Positions 26,544 through 35,660 of a stretch of 44,459 bases of DNA are shown here, in pieces. This stretch comes from an uncultured Candidatus Competibacteraceae bacterium (GTDB taxonomy: Bacteria; Pseudomonadota; Gammaproteobacteria; Competibacterales; Competibacteraceae), in NCBI GenBank assembly GCA_937960715.1, contig CALGOO010000183.1, positions 1 through 44,459 of the forward strand. Reading direction: 5' to 3'. The position numbers were made by a program, and so were the translations under genes. How positions within the stretch are numbered: the first letter of the stretch is position 1; each line of letters opens with the position of its first letter. Below the pieces are notes generated by a model. That model had not been told where the DNA came from. It did no database searches and saw nothing but the letters and a program-made list of their open reading frames with translations.

Positions 26544-27742
26544 ACGCGCGCGTTGGCGTCACCGTTCTCGGTTCGACCGGGTCGATTGGGGTCAGCACGC
26601 TCGATGTGCTGGGCCGCCACGCCGACCGGTTCCGGGTCGTGGCGCTGACCGCCCACCGCGACGTTGAGGGGCTGCTCCGGCAGTGCCTGAGCCACGAACC
26701 GGAGTATGCGGTGATGGTGGAGCCGGACGCGGCCGAGCGGTTGCGCGACCGGTTGCGAGCGGCGGGACGGCCGGTCGAGGTCCTGGCCGGCGCGGCTGAA
26801 CTGGAACGGGTCGCGACCCTGCCGGAAGCGGCTTACATCATGGCGGCCATCGTCGGCGCGGCCGGCCTGTTGCCAACCCTGGCGGCGGCGCGGGCCGGCA
26901 AGCGGGTGCTGCTGGCCAACAAGGAAGCCCTGGTCATGGCCGGGCCACTGTTCATGGCGACGACGCGCGAGCACGGCGCGGAGTTGCTGCCCATCGACAG
27001 CGAACACAACGCGGTGTTCCAGTGCCTGCCGCCGGATTTCGCGGCCAGGGGTTTGACGGCGGCGGGCGTCCGACGCGTTCTGCTGACCGGTTCCGGCGGG
27101 CCGTTCCGCGCGACGCCGTTGGAACAATTGCCGGACGTGACGCCGGATCAGGCCTGCGCCCATCCGAACTGGCGCATGGGCCGGAAAATCTCGGTGGATT
27201 CCGCCACGATGATGAACAAGGGACTGGAAGTGATCGAGGCGCGCTGGCTGTTCGCCGCGCCGCCCGAGCGAATCGAGGTGGTGGTGCATCCGCGGAGCGT
27301 GATTCACTCGATGGTGGAATACGAAGACGGCTCGGTGCTGGCGCAGTTGGGCAACCCCGACATGCGCACGCCCATCGCGCAGGCGCTGGCCTGGCCGGGC
27401 CGGCTGACGTCCGGCGCGGCGTTCCTGGATTTCGCCCGGCTGGCTCCTCTGGAATTCCAGACTCCGGATCTCGCCCGATTTCCCTGCCTGCGGCTGGCCT
27501 TCGCCACGCTGGCGGCGGGTGGAACCGCGCCGGCCATTCTGAACGCAGCCAACGAAGTCGCCGTGCAAGCCTTCCTGGATCGGCGGATTCGCTTCACCGA
27601 CATTGCCGCCGCGGTCGAATGGACTTTGGAACGAGTGTCATCACATGGGGTCGATACGCTGGCGACGATCCTCGCCGATGACGCCCTGGCGCGCGCCGTG
27701 GCCGTTGAGAGGATCGCCGCCCAAGTGTCGGAGGGGCGATAA
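26540..27742 (+). CDS. dxr: 1-deoxy-D-xylulose 5-phosphate reductoisomerase
   Basis: Dxr catalyses the second step of the MEP isoprenoid pathway, using NADPH. The 400-residue protein shows the nucleotide-binding start [29 protein letters not shown], the metal and substrate motif [13 protein letters not shown], and [17 protein letters not shown]. It overlaps cdsA by four bases (ATGA) and rseP by one base (TAATG). Isopentenyl units from this pathway supply UppS, two genes upstream. Confidence 0.98.
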   Translation: MNARVGVTVLGSTGSIGVSTLDVLGRHADRFRVVALTAHRDVEGLLRQCLSHEPEYAVMVEPDAAERLRDRLRAAGRPVEVLAGAAELERVATLPEAAYIMAAIVGAAGLLPTLAAARAGKRVLLANKEALVMAGPLFMATTREHGAELLPIDSEHNAVFQCLPPDFAARGLTAAGVRRVLLTGSGGPFRATPLEQLPDVTPDQACAHPNWRMGRKISVDSATMMNKGLEVIEARWLFAAPPERIEVVVHPRSVIHSMVEYEDGSVLAQLGNPDMRTPIAQALAWPGRLTSGAAFLDFARLAPLEFQTPDLARFPCLRLAFATLAAGGTAPAILNAANEVAVQAFLDRRIRFTDIAAAVEWTLERVSSHGVDTLATILADDALARAVAVERIAAQVSEGR

Positions 27743-29109
27743 TGAGCAGTGGTCCGTTGATTTCGTTGCTGGCTTTCCTTGTAACACTGGGCGTGTTGAT
27801 CACCGTCCACGAATTTGGGCATTTCTGGGTGGCCCGCCGGCTGGGCGTCAAGGTGCTCCGGTTTTCCGTCGGTTTCGGCAAGCCGTTGTGGCGACGGCTT
27901 GGTCGGGACGGGACCGAGTACGTGGTCGCCGCACTGCCACTGGGCGGCTATGTGAAGATGCTGGACGAACGCGAGGGCGAGGTTCCAACCGCCGAACTGC
28001 CCCGCGCGTTCAATCGCCAACCGGTCGGTTCGCGCATCGCCATCGTGCTGGCCGGGCCGCTCTGCAATTTCCTGTTCGCCATCCTGGCCTACAGCCTGAT
28101 GTTCATGGTCGGCGTCCCCGGCGCCAAGCCGCTGCTCGACGACCCCAAGCCCGGTTCCGTGGCGGCGGCGGGCGGCTTTCAAAAGGGCGATCTGATCGTC
28201 GCCATCGACGGCAAGCCAACGCCGACCCTGAGCGCGGCCATGCTGGAGCTGGTGGATCGCGTCATGGCCGACGAAGCGATCCAGGTCGAGGTCAAGGACG
28301 CCGACGACCGGGCGCGGGTTCGCGTGCTGGACGCGCGTGGGGTCGAGGACTTGGGGGATGCCGCGTCGGTGTTCGACCGGCTGGGATTGAAACCGTGGCG
28401 GCTGGTGCTGCCGGCGGTGATCGGCCAGGTGACGCGCGGTGGCGCGGCGGAGCGCGCCGGTCTGCAACCGGGCGATCGCATCGTGCGGGCCGCCAGCGAA
28501 CCCATCGCGGACTGGGACCAGTGGCGCGGGTTGATTCAGCGGCATCCAGGCCAGTCCTTCAGCGTGCGGATCGAGCGCGACGGCGCCGAACAGACGCTGG
28601 AAGTCATTCCCGACACGCGGGAAACCGAGCAGGGCGAACGGGTCGGTTTCATCGGCGCCGTCGCCGAGATCCCCGACGATCTCGCCCAAAGCTTGCGGGT
28701 CGTGGTACGGTATGGACCGCTGGACGCGGTGGGCGCGGCCCTCGGCAAGACCTGGGACATGTCGCTGCTGACCTTGCGCATGCTGGGTCGGATGCTGGTG
28801 GGCCGGGCCTCGCTGGACAATCTCAGCGGGCCGATCACCATCGCCCACTTCGCCGGCCAGGCGGCCAGCGCCGGCGCCCTGGCGTTCCTGTCGCTGCTGG
28901 CCCTGGTCAGCCTCAGCCTGGGGGTTTTGAACCTGTTGCCGGTGCCGGTGCTGGACGGAGGCCACCTGCTGTACTACCTGATCGAACTGATCAAGGGCGG
29001 TCCGTTGTCCGACGCGGTGCAAAATTTCGGGCAACGGGTGGGGATTGTGGTCCTGGTGCTGTTGATGGGGCTAGCCTTGTTCAACGATTTCAACCGTCTG
29101 CTGGGATAG
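27742..29109 (+). CDS. rseP: Site-2 (RIP) metalloprotease RseP
   Basis: RseP is an inner-membrane zinc protease that cuts RseA to release sigma E and clears signal-peptide remnants. The 455-residue length is typical. The catalytic motif His23-Glu24-Phe-Gly-His27 lies in the first membrane helix (LITVHEFGHFWVARRLG), and the second metal motif is PVPVLDGGHLLYYLIE near residue 410. Two PDZ regions lie between (around 115-200 and 210-285, the second with GAAERAGLQPGDRIVRAAS). Its position before bamA links it to envelope stress control. Confidence 0.97.
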   Translation: MSSGPLISLLAFLVTLGVLITVHEFGHFWVARRLGVKVLRFSVGFGKPLWRRLGRDGTEYVVAALPLGGYVKMLDEREGEVPTAELPRAFNRQPVGSRIAIVLAGPLCNFLFAILAYSLMFMVGVPGAKPLLDDPKPGSVAAAGGFQKGDLIVAIDGKPTPTLSAAMLELVDRVMADEAIQVEVKDADDRARVRVLDARGVEDLGDAASVFDRLGLKPWRLVLPAVIGQVTRGGAAERAGLQPGDRIVRAASEPIADWDQWRGLIQRHPGQSFSVRIERDGAEQTLEVIPDTRETEQGERVGFIGAVAEIPDDLAQSLRVVVRYGPLDAVGAALGKTWDMSLLTLRMLGRMLVGRASLDNLSGPITIAHFAGQAASAGALAFLSLLALVSLSLGVLNLLPVPVLDGGHLLYYLIELIKGGPLSDAVQNFGQRVGIVVLVLLMGLALFNDFNRLLG

Positions 29110-29145
29110 GAACCGCCGATCCCGGCCCTGGATAATGACGTACTC

Positions 29146-31491
29146 ATGAACGTGTATCGCTCCCTGCTGTTTTCGCTGGGCCTGCTGGTCGCGGTCGCCC
29201 AGGCCCATGCCGCCGCCTTCGTCGTGCGCGATATCCAGGTCGAGGGATTGCAGCGGATCTCCGCCGGCACCGTGTTCAATTATCTACCGGTGCAGGTGGG
29301 TTCGACGATTTCGGAGAAGGATTACCCGGAAATCATCCGCGCGCTGTTCAAGACCGGTTTCTTCACCGACGTGAATCTGGAGCGCAAGGGTGAGGTGCTG
29401 GTGATCACCGTGACCGAGCGGCCGGCCATCGCCGAGGTCAAGATCACGGGCAACAGCGACATCAGCACCGACGATCTCAAGAAGGCCCTGACCGGGGTCG
29501 GCCTGGCCGATGGCCGCGTGTTCGACCGGTCGCTGCTCGACAAGGTGGAGCAGGAACTGCTGCGGCTGTACTACAGCCGCGGCCGCTACGCGGTGCGGAT
29601 CGACAGCCAGGTGCGGCCACTGGAACGCAACCGGGTCGCGATTACCATCGAGATTTCGGAAGGGGCGGTAGCCAATATCAGCCAGATTACCATCGTCGGC
29701 AACAAGGCGTTTACCGAAAAGGAACTGCTGGGCCAACTGCAATCGTCCACGCCCGGCTGGTTCTCGTTCTTCACCAAGGACGATCAGTATTCCAAGCAAA
29801 GGCTGGCGGCCGACATCGAAACCCTGCGTTCGTTCTACCTGGATCGGGGCTATCTCAAGTTCAACGTCGATTCCACCCAGGTCTCGATCACCCCGGACAA
29901 GAAGGACGTCTACATCACGCTCAACATCACCGAGGGCGAGATGTATACCCTGGCGGACGTGCAACTGAGCGGGGATTTCGGCGTTGTCGCGGAATCGGAT
30001 CTGCGCCAACTGATCACCCTCAAACCGGGCGAGCCCTTCTCGCGCGCCAGGTTGACCGAGACCGCCAAGGCGATGGGCGAACGGCTGGGGCAGGAGGGCT
30101 ATGCCTTCGCCAATGTCAACGCCGTGCCGCAAGTGGATGACGAAACCCGCAAGGTCGCGCTGAATTTCGTGGTGGATCCGGGCAAGCGGATCTATGTCCG
30201 GCGGGTCAACTTTCAGGGCAACATCAAGACCCAGGACGAAGTGCTGCGCCGGGAGTTGCGCCAGACCGAAGGCTCGTGGTTCTCGACCAAGGACATCGAG
30301 CGTTCCAAGACCCGGTTGCAGCGGCTCGATTATCTGGAAAGCGTCAACCTGGAAACCCCCGCCGTGCCCGGCGCCAACGATCAGGTGGACGCCAACTTCA
30401 CCGTGGTCGAACGACCATCGGGCAGTCTGCTGTTCGGCATCGGTTATGGCCAGGAGTCCGGCCTGATGCTGAACGCGAGCGTGACCCAGAACAATTTTCT
30501 GGGGACGGGCAACCAGCTCAGTCTGGCGCTGAACAACAGCGACACCGGCCAAAACTACAGCCTGTTCTACAACAACCCCTATTTTACCCCCGATGGCGTC
30601 AGTCGCGGCTTCCGGCTTTACTACCGGGAAATCGACAGCGCCGAGACCAACACCGCCGACTATATCCTGAACAGCTATGGCGCCCAGGTCAGTTTCGGGT
30701 TTCCGCTCAATGAATTCGATACCCTGCGCGTCAGTCCGGGCTACGAGCACCTTTGGATCGACACGTTTGGGTGCGGGACGACCGAACCCGACACGACCAA
30801 CCGGACACCGCCACAAATTTGCGAGTACCTGCGGCAGAACGGCGATACCTACAATGAGTTCAAGCTGGACGCCGGTTGGGCGCGCGATACTCGCAACCGG
30901 GTTATCTTCCCAACGAGCGGCTATCTGAACCAACTGGCGGCGGAAATCGCCCTTCCCGGCAGCGACGCCGAATTTTACAAACTCAGCTACCGGGGCATCG
31001 CCTATTTCCCGCTGGCGCGCTGGCTGACCTGGACGGTGGGCGGCGAAATCGGCTATGGCGATGGTTACGGCGATACCGACGGTCTGCCCTTTTTCGAGAA
31101 CTTTTACGCGGGCGGCCTGCGTTCGGTGCGGGGCTGGAAAGCGAATACCCTGGGACCCCGTTACTACCAGGAAGGCGATTCCCTTGATGACCCCACCGGC
31201 GACCCCACCGGCGGCGCGTTCAAGACCGTGGCCAGCACGCAATTCATTCTGCCGGTGCCGTTCATGGAGAAGTCCGAAAACATGCGGGTGGCGGCCTTCT
31301 TCGATATCGGCAACGTCTTCACCACCATCAGTGATTTCGACGCCAACGAGTTGCGCTATTCGGTCGGTTTGTCCGGCTTGTGGATCTCGCCGCTGGGACC
31401 GATCGTATTGAGCATCGCGGCGCCGCTCAACGAACAGTCCGGCGACGAAACGGAGGCTTTCCAGTTCTCCTTTGGGGTACCGCTGAACTGA
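29146..31491 (+). CDS. bamA: Outer membrane protein assembly factor BamA
   Basis: BamA is the central Omp85 insertase that folds beta-barrel proteins into the outer membrane. A signal peptide ([16 protein letters not shown]) is followed by five POTRA domains to about residue 425 and a C-terminal barrel. The loop 6 motif is [14 protein letters not shown], a W variant of VRGF. The 781-residue length is normal. A predicted extracellular loop holds two cysteines (FGCGTTE and PPQICEYL, 21 residues apart) that could form a disulfide. The protein ends FSFGVPLN, where most BamA proteins end in an aromatic residue. The ATG at 29146 is 36 bases after rseP. Confidence 0.98.
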   Translation: MNVYRSLLFSLGLLVAVAQAHAAAFVVRDIQVEGLQRISAGTVFNYLPVQVGSTISEKDYPEIIRALFKTGFFTDVNLERKGEVLVITVTERPAIAEVKITGNSDISTDDLKKALTGVGLADGRVFDRSLLDKVEQELLRLYYSRGRYAVRIDSQVRPLERNRVAITIEISEGAVANISQITIVGNKAFTEKELLGQLQSSTPGWFSFFTKDDQYSKQRLAADIETLRSFYLDRGYLKFNVDSTQVSITPDKKDVYITLNITEGEMYTLADVQLSGDFGVVAESDLRQLITLKPGEPFSRARLTETAKAMGERLGQEGYAFANVNAVPQVDDETRKVALNFVVDPGKRIYVRRVNFQGNIKTQDEVLRRELRQTEGSWFSTKDIERSKTRLQRLDYLESVNLETPAVPGANDQVDANFTVVERPSGSLLFGIGYGQESGLMLNASVTQNNFLGTGNQLSLALNNSDTGQNYSLFYNNPYFTPDGVSRGFRLYYREIDSAETNTADYILNSYGAQVSFGFPLNEFDTLRVSPGYEHLWIDTFGCGTTEPDTTNRTPPQICEYLRQNGDTYNEFKLDAGWARDTRNRVIFPTSGYLNQLAAEIALPGSDAEFYKLSYRGIAYFPLARWLTWTVGGEIGYGDGYGDTDGLPFFENFYAGGLRSVRGWKANTLGPRYYQEGDSLDDPTGDPTGGAFKTVASTQFILPVPFMEKSENMRVAAFFDIGNVFTTISDFDANELRYSVGLSGLWISPLGPIVLSIAAPLNEQSGDETEAFQFSFGVPLN

Positions 31492-31563
31492 CGCCGAAGC
31501 TTTGAACTCGATTCTTGCATTGGGGCGATGCCCCCCACTATTCTGCCGATGGAGGTACTGACG

Positions 31564-32070
31564 TTGAAACTCGTGCGTAACTTATTGATCGCAACAGCCT
31601 TGACGTTGCCGGCTTCGCTGGCGTGGGCGGCCGAAGTAAAAATTGGCTTTGTCAGCATCGCCAAGATCCTGAACAGCGCGCCGCAGGCCGAGACGGCCAG
31701 CAAACGGCTGGAACAGGAATTCGCGCCGCGCAAGAAGGGCCTGGACGATGCGCTGAAAGCATTGCGCAAGCAGGAAGAGAAACTGGCCAAGGACGGCGCG
31801 GTGATGAGCGAAAGCCAGCGCCGCAATCTGGAAAACGAGATTCGCAACCAGGCTCGAGAACTGAAGCGGACCAGCGACGAATTCCGGGAGGACTTCAACC
31901 TGCGCCGCAACGAGGAACTGGGTAAGTTCCAGAAGCAGGTGTTGGAGGTGATCAACGGCGTCGCCAAGGAAGAAGGCTTCGATCTGGTCATCAACGACAA
32001 CGCGACACTGTATGCCAGCCCCCAGGTGGATGTCACCGACAAGGTGCTCAAGCGATTGACATCCAAGTAG
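31564..32070 (+). CDS. skp: OmpH/Skp periplasmic chaperone
   Basis: Skp holds unfolded outer-membrane proteins in the periplasm for delivery to BamA. The start is best placed at TTG 31564, because a perfect GGAGGT (31551-31556) lies 7 bases before it. The resulting 168-residue protein starts with a clean signal peptide ([20 protein letters not shown], cleavage near AWA-AE). Upstream ATGs at 31528 and 31549 would put the ribosome-binding site inside the gene. The mature part has the [20 protein letters not shown] head and a long charged coiled coil that forms the tentacles. It sits between bamA and lpxD as usual. Confidence 0.95.
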   Translation: MKLVRNLLIATALTLPASLAWAAEVKIGFVSIAKILNSAPQAETASKRLEQEFAPRKKGLDDALKALRKQEEKLAKDGAVMSESQRRNLENEIRNQARELKRTSDEFREDFNLRRNEELGKFQKQVLEVINGVAKEEGFDLVINDNATLYASPQVDVTDKVLKRLTSK

Positions 32071-32078
32071 CGGCCGAC

Positions 32079-33599
32079 ATGACCACGCTGGGCGAGATCG
32101 CGGCGGCGGCGGGCGCGCGTCTGCAAGGCTGCGACGCCGCGACGATCATTGTTGGAGTGGCGCCCTTGCAGAGCGCGGGACCGGGGCAGATCAGCTTTCT
32201 GACCCATCCTCGCTACCGTTCCTACCTGGCGACCACCCAGGCGACCGCGGTGATCCTGTCGTCCGAGGATGCCAAGGCTTGCCCGGCGCCGGCGCTGGTG
32301 GCCGCCAATCCGCATGTCGCCTACGCCCGGGCCGCGGCGCTGTTCGAACCGGCCGTCGAATCGCGGCGCGGCATTCATCCCACCGCCTGGGTCAGCCCCA
32401 CGGCGAGCGTCGCCACCGACGCCTGGATCGGACCGCATTGCGCGGTGGAAGCGGGTGCGGTGATCGAGTCCGGGGTGATCGTGGGGCCGGGCTGCGTGAT
32501 CGGCGAACAGGCCGTGATCGGCGCCGGGAGCCGGCTGGTGGCGCGGGTGACCGTCTGTCACCGAGCGCGGCTCGGGCGTCGGGTGCTGGCGCATCCGGGC
32601 GCGGTGATCGGCGGCGACGGCTTCGGCCTGGCTCTCGACCATGGGGGCCGCTGGCTCAAGGTGCCCCAACTGGGCGGCGTGGCGGTCGGGGATGACGTCG
32701 AGATCGGCGCCAACACCACCATCGACCGCGGCGCGCTGGAAGACACGGTGATCGAGGAAGGGGTCAAGCTGGACAATCAGATTCAGGTGGCCCACAACGT
32801 CCGCATCGGCGCCCACAGCGCGCTGGCCGGCTGTGTCGGCATCGCCGGCAGCGCCCGGATTGGTCGGCATTGCATGGTGGGTGGGGGTGTCGGCATCGCT
32901 GGTCATCTGGAAATCGCCGACGGGGCTCAGATTACCGGTATGTCGCTGGTCGCCCAGTCCATCACCAAGCCGGGCGCGTATTCCTCGGGGCTGACGGTGG
33001 AGCCCAACCGGCTCTGGAACAAGATCAGCGCCCGCCTGCGCCGGCTGGATGAGTTGTTCCGGCGGTTGACCGTCCTGGAAAGAAAGATCAATCGAAACAG
33101 CGCTTGGCAATCACTCATCCGAGATGACAAGGATCAAGGCGGAACCATGAACGAGTCGATGGACATTCAGGGGATTTTGGAATATTTGCCGCATCGCTAC
33201 CCGTTTCTCCTTATCGATCGGGTGCTGGCGATCGAACTGGGGCGGTCGCTGATCGGCCTCAAGAACGTCAGCTTCAACGAACCCTTTTTCCTGGGACACT
33301 TTCCGCAGCGGCCGATCATGCCCGGAGTGCTGATCCTGGAGGCGCTGGCGCAGGCGACGGGAATCCTGGCGTTCAAGAGCGAGAAGGAGAAGCCCGACCA
33401 TCGTTCCATGTATTACCTGGTGGGTGTGGACAACGCCCGGTTCAAGCGGCCGGTGGAACCCGGCGATCAACTGATCCTGGAGGTTCGGCTGGATCGGATC
33501 AAGCGCGGGATTGGTAAGTTCCTCTGCGAAGCCAAGGTGGATGGACAGTTGGTGGCGTCCGCCGATCTCATGTGCGCCAAGCGGGACATCGACCTGTGA
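32079..33599 (+). CDS. lpxD: LpxD-FabZ fusion: UDP-3-O-acylglucosamine N-acyltransferase + hydroxyacyl-ACP dehydratase
   Basis: One open frame of 506 residues covers two enzymes normally encoded separately. Residues 1 to about 345 are LpxD, which adds a hydroxyacyl chain to UDP-3-O-acylglucosamine in lipid A synthesis. It has the N-terminal uridine-binding region ([20 protein letters not shown]) and the left-handed helix repeats with the catalytic-region histidine in [18 protein letters not shown]. Residues about 357-506 are a complete FabZ. No stop codon occurs in the linker near 33090-33146 (codons read [18 protein letters not shown]). The fusion may be real, or FabZ may also be made from its internal ATG. 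A sequencing error that removed a stop cannot be excluded. Confidence 0.85.
   Translation: MTTLGEIAAAAGARLQGCDAATIIVGVAPLQSAGPGQISFLTHPRYRSYLATTQATAVILSSEDAKACPAPALVAANPHVAYARAAALFEPAVESRRGIHPTAWVSPTASVATDAWIGPHCAVEAGAVIESGVIVGPGCVIGEQAVIGAGSRLVARVTVCHRARLGRRVLAHPGAVIGGDGFGLALDHGGRWLKVPQLGGVAVGDDVEIGANTTIDRGALEDTVIEEGVKLDNQIQVAHNVRIGAHSALAGCVGIAGSARIGRHCMVGGGVGIAGHLEIADGAQITGMSLVAQSITKPGAYSSGLTVEPNRLWNKISARLRRLDELFRRLTVLERKINRNSAWQSLIRDDKDQGGTMNESMDIQGILEYLPHRYPFLLIDRVLAIELGRSLIGLKNVSFNEPFFLGHFPQRPIMPGVLILEALAQATGILAFKSEKEKPDHRSMYYLVGVDNARFKRPVEPGDQLILEVRLDRIKRGIGKFLCEAKVDGQLVASADLMCAKRDIDL
33147..33599 (+). CDS. fabZ: FabZ module: (3R)-hydroxyacyl-ACP dehydratase, internal start
   Basis: FabZ dehydrates beta-hydroxyacyl-ACP in fatty acid elongation and competes with LpxD/LpxA for the same hydroxyacyl-ACP pool. 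From the internal ATG at 33147 the product is 150 residues, the normal stand-alone length, starting [20 protein letters not shown]. The catalytic histidine is in [12 protein letters not shown] and the catalytic glutamate in [22 protein letters not shown] upstream (33136-33143) is a plausible ribosome-binding site. The module is in frame with the preceding lpxD, so it may be made both as a fusion and separately. Its stop overlaps the lpxA start (GTGA). Confidence 0.8.
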   Translation: MNESMDIQGILEYLPHRYPFLLIDRVLAIELGRSLIGLKNVSFNEPFFLGHFPQRPIMPGVLILEALAQATGILAFKSEKEKPDHRSMYYLVGVDNARFKRPVEPGDQLILEVRLDRIKRGIGKFLCEAKVDGQLVASADLMCAKRDIDL

Positions 33600-34369
33600 T
33601 CGATCCACGCGCCGTGGTGGACCCGGCGGCTCGACTGGCGCCAGACGTCACCGTGGGGCCGTTTTCGGTGATCGGCGCGGAAGTGGAGATCGACACCGGC
33701 ACCTGGATCGGCCCGCACGTGGTCATTCAGGGGCCGACTCGGATTGGCCGCGACAATCGGATTTACCAGTTCAGTTCGCTGGGGGAAATGCCCCAGGACA
33801 AGAAGTATGGCGGCGAGCCGACCCGGCTGGAGATCGGCGACCGCAACACCATCCGCGAATTCGTCACCATCAACCGCGGCACCGCGCAGGACATTGGGCT
33901 GACCCGGCTGGGCCATGACAATTGGATCATGGCCTATGTCCACATCGCCCACGACTGCATGGTGGGCGACCGAACCATCTTCGCCAACGGGGCATCGCTG
34001 GCCGGGCATGTCCATATCGAGGATGACGTGGTGCTGGGCGGATTTGCCCTGGTGTATCAGTTCACCCGCCTGGGGATGCACAGCTTCTGCGGTTTCGCCT
34101 GCGGGGTGCATCGGGATGTGCCACCCTACGTGACCGTGGCCGGCTATCGCGCCGAGCCGCACGGCATCAACGCCGAGGGTCTGCGTCGGCGCGGCTTCGC
34201 CGACGAGGAGATTCAGGCGATTCGCCGCGCCTACAAGGTGATCTACCGCGCCAATCTGCGGCTGGAGGAAGCCCTGGACAAGGTGCGCGAAATGACGGTG
34301 GAATGGCCGCAGTTGCAAATCCTGGCCGATTTCCTGGCGGCGCCCTCCCGCAACGGGATCGTTCGCTAG
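33596..34369 (+). CDS. lpxA: UDP-N-acetylglucosamine O-acyltransferase
   Basis: LpxA begins lipid A synthesis by moving a hydroxyacyl chain from ACP to UDP-GlcNAc. The GTG at 33596 overlaps the fabZ stop and gives 257 residues, the normal length, starting [20 protein letters not shown] after the initiator. Hexapeptide repeats run through the first two thirds, and the catalytic histidine lies in [19 protein letters not shown]. An in-frame ATG at 33572 would lengthen the protein and is not needed. Confidence 0.97.
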   Translation: MIDPRAVVDPAARLAPDVTVGPFSVIGAEVEIDTGTWIGPHVVIQGPTRIGRDNRIYQFSSLGEMPQDKKYGGEPTRLEIGDRNTIREFVTINRGTAQDIGLTRLGHDNWIMAYVHIAHDCMVGDRTIFANGASLAGHVHIEDDVVLGGFALVYQFTRLGMHSFCGFACGVHRDVPPYVTVAGYRAEPHGINAEGLRRRGFADEEIQAIRRAYKVIYRANLRLEEALDKVREMTVEWPQLQILADFLAAPSRNGIVR

Positions 34370-34381
34370 CGTCGCTGATTC

Positions 34382-35536
34382 ATGCACGTCGCCATCGTTG
34401 CCGGCGAGTTGTCGGGCGATTTGCTCGGCGCTGGTCTGATAGCGGCGCTCCGGGCGCAGGATCCCCAACTCCGCTTTACCGGGGTCGGCGGGCCGGCCAT
34501 GTTGGCCCAAGGCTTTCAAACCCTGGTTCCGATGGAACGACTGGCGGTCATGGGCTTGGTGGAAGTGCTGCGGCACCTGCCCGATCTGTTGGCTCTCCGC
34601 CGTCAGCTTTATCGACAATTCATCGCCGATCCTCCCCTGGCGTTCATCGGCATCGACGCCCCGGATTTCAATTTGGGCCTGGAGCGCCGGTTGCGCGCCC
34701 ACGGCATTCCCACCGTGCATTACGTCAGCCCCTCGGTCTGGGCCTGGCGGCCGTGGCGGGTGCGCAAGATCGCCCGCGCCGTGGATCTGATGCTGACCCT
34801 GTTTCCCTTCGAGGCGGCGTTCTACCAGGATCACGGCGTACCGGTGCGCGCCGTGGGGCATCCGCTGGCGGATGCGATTCCACTGCGCGGCGATCCGGTG
34901 ACGGCCCGGCGGACGCTGGGACTGCCGGGGCCGGACGAAGCGCCCGTCATCGCCTTGTTGCCCGGCAGTCGCTGGGGCGAGGTCAGCCGACTGGGTCCGC
35001 TGTTGCTGGACACGGCGGTTTGGTTGAACGCCCGGCGTCCCGACCTTCGGTTCGTGCTGCCGGCGGCGACGCCGCGCCTGTACGAAGTGCTGGCGGGGAT
35101 GCGAGCCGAGCGCGCTCCCGCCTTGCCGTTGACGCTGGTGCAAGGCCAATCCCGCATGGCGATGGCCGCCGCCGACGTGGTGCTGCTGGCCTCGGGCACC
35201 GCGACCCTGGAGGCGATGCTGCTCAAGCGGCCGATGGTGGTGGCCTATCGGGTGGCGCCGGTGACCGCGTGGCTCGCTCGGCGGCTGGTGAAGATTTCCC
35301 ACTTCGCTCTGCCCAATCTGCTGGCCGGGCGGGAACTGGTGCCGGAGTTCATCCAGGACGCGGCGACCGTGGCCAATCTGGGGCCAGCGGTGTTGCGCTG
35401 GCTGGACCAGCCGCTGACCCGCGACCGATTGACGGCGGAGTTCGACGCTCTGCACCGTGAACTGCGCCGCGACGCCAACCGCCAAGCGGCCGAGGCCATC
35501 GTGGAATTGTTGCGCCCGCGCTCAGGCGGGGCGTAA
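34382..35536 (+). CDS. lpxB: Lipid A disaccharide synthase
   Basis: LpxB joins UDP-diacylglucosamine and lipid X into the lipid A disaccharide. The 384-residue protein shows the GT19 features: [20 protein letters not shown] at the start, [35 protein letters not shown], and [20 protein letters not shown]. The ATG at 34382 is 12 bases after lpxA. This is the last recognisable gene of the conserved cluster. The rnhB and dnaE genes that commonly follow in this order are not here. Confidence 0.97.
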   Translation: MHVAIVAGELSGDLLGAGLIAALRAQDPQLRFTGVGGPAMLAQGFQTLVPMERLAVMGLVEVLRHLPDLLALRRQLYRQFIADPPLAFIGIDAPDFNLGLERRLRAHGIPTVHYVSPSVWAWRPWRVRKIARAVDLMLTLFPFEAAFYQDHGVPVRAVGHPLADAIPLRGDPVTARRTLGLPGPDEAPVIALLPGSRWGEVSRLGPLLLDTAVWLNARRPDLRFVLPAATPRLYEVLAGMRAERAPALPLTLVQGQSRMAMAAADVVLLASGTATLEAMLLKRPMVVAYRVAPVTAWLARRLVKISHFALPNLLAGRELVPEFIQDAATVANLGPAVLRWLDQPLTRDRLTAEFDALHRELRRDANRQAAEAIVELLRPRSGGA

Positions 35537-35660
35537 CCGTTCACTCCCCTCCCCTGCCCACGGATGAGGGTCTTGGCGGGTCTAGCCGTTTGGCATGCGT
35601 CCGGCTAATCTTATGGCGCAATAATCATACAACCGTGTTTGCCCAGGGAGAGATTGCCGG

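Noticed and set aside
29284..31242. A 652-codon minus-strand frame opposite bamA
   Set aside because: It is an antisense shadow of a certain gene.
33467..35485. A 672-codon minus-strand frame opposite lpxA-lpxB
   Set aside because: It spans two unmistakable plus-strand genes and has no protein-family features.
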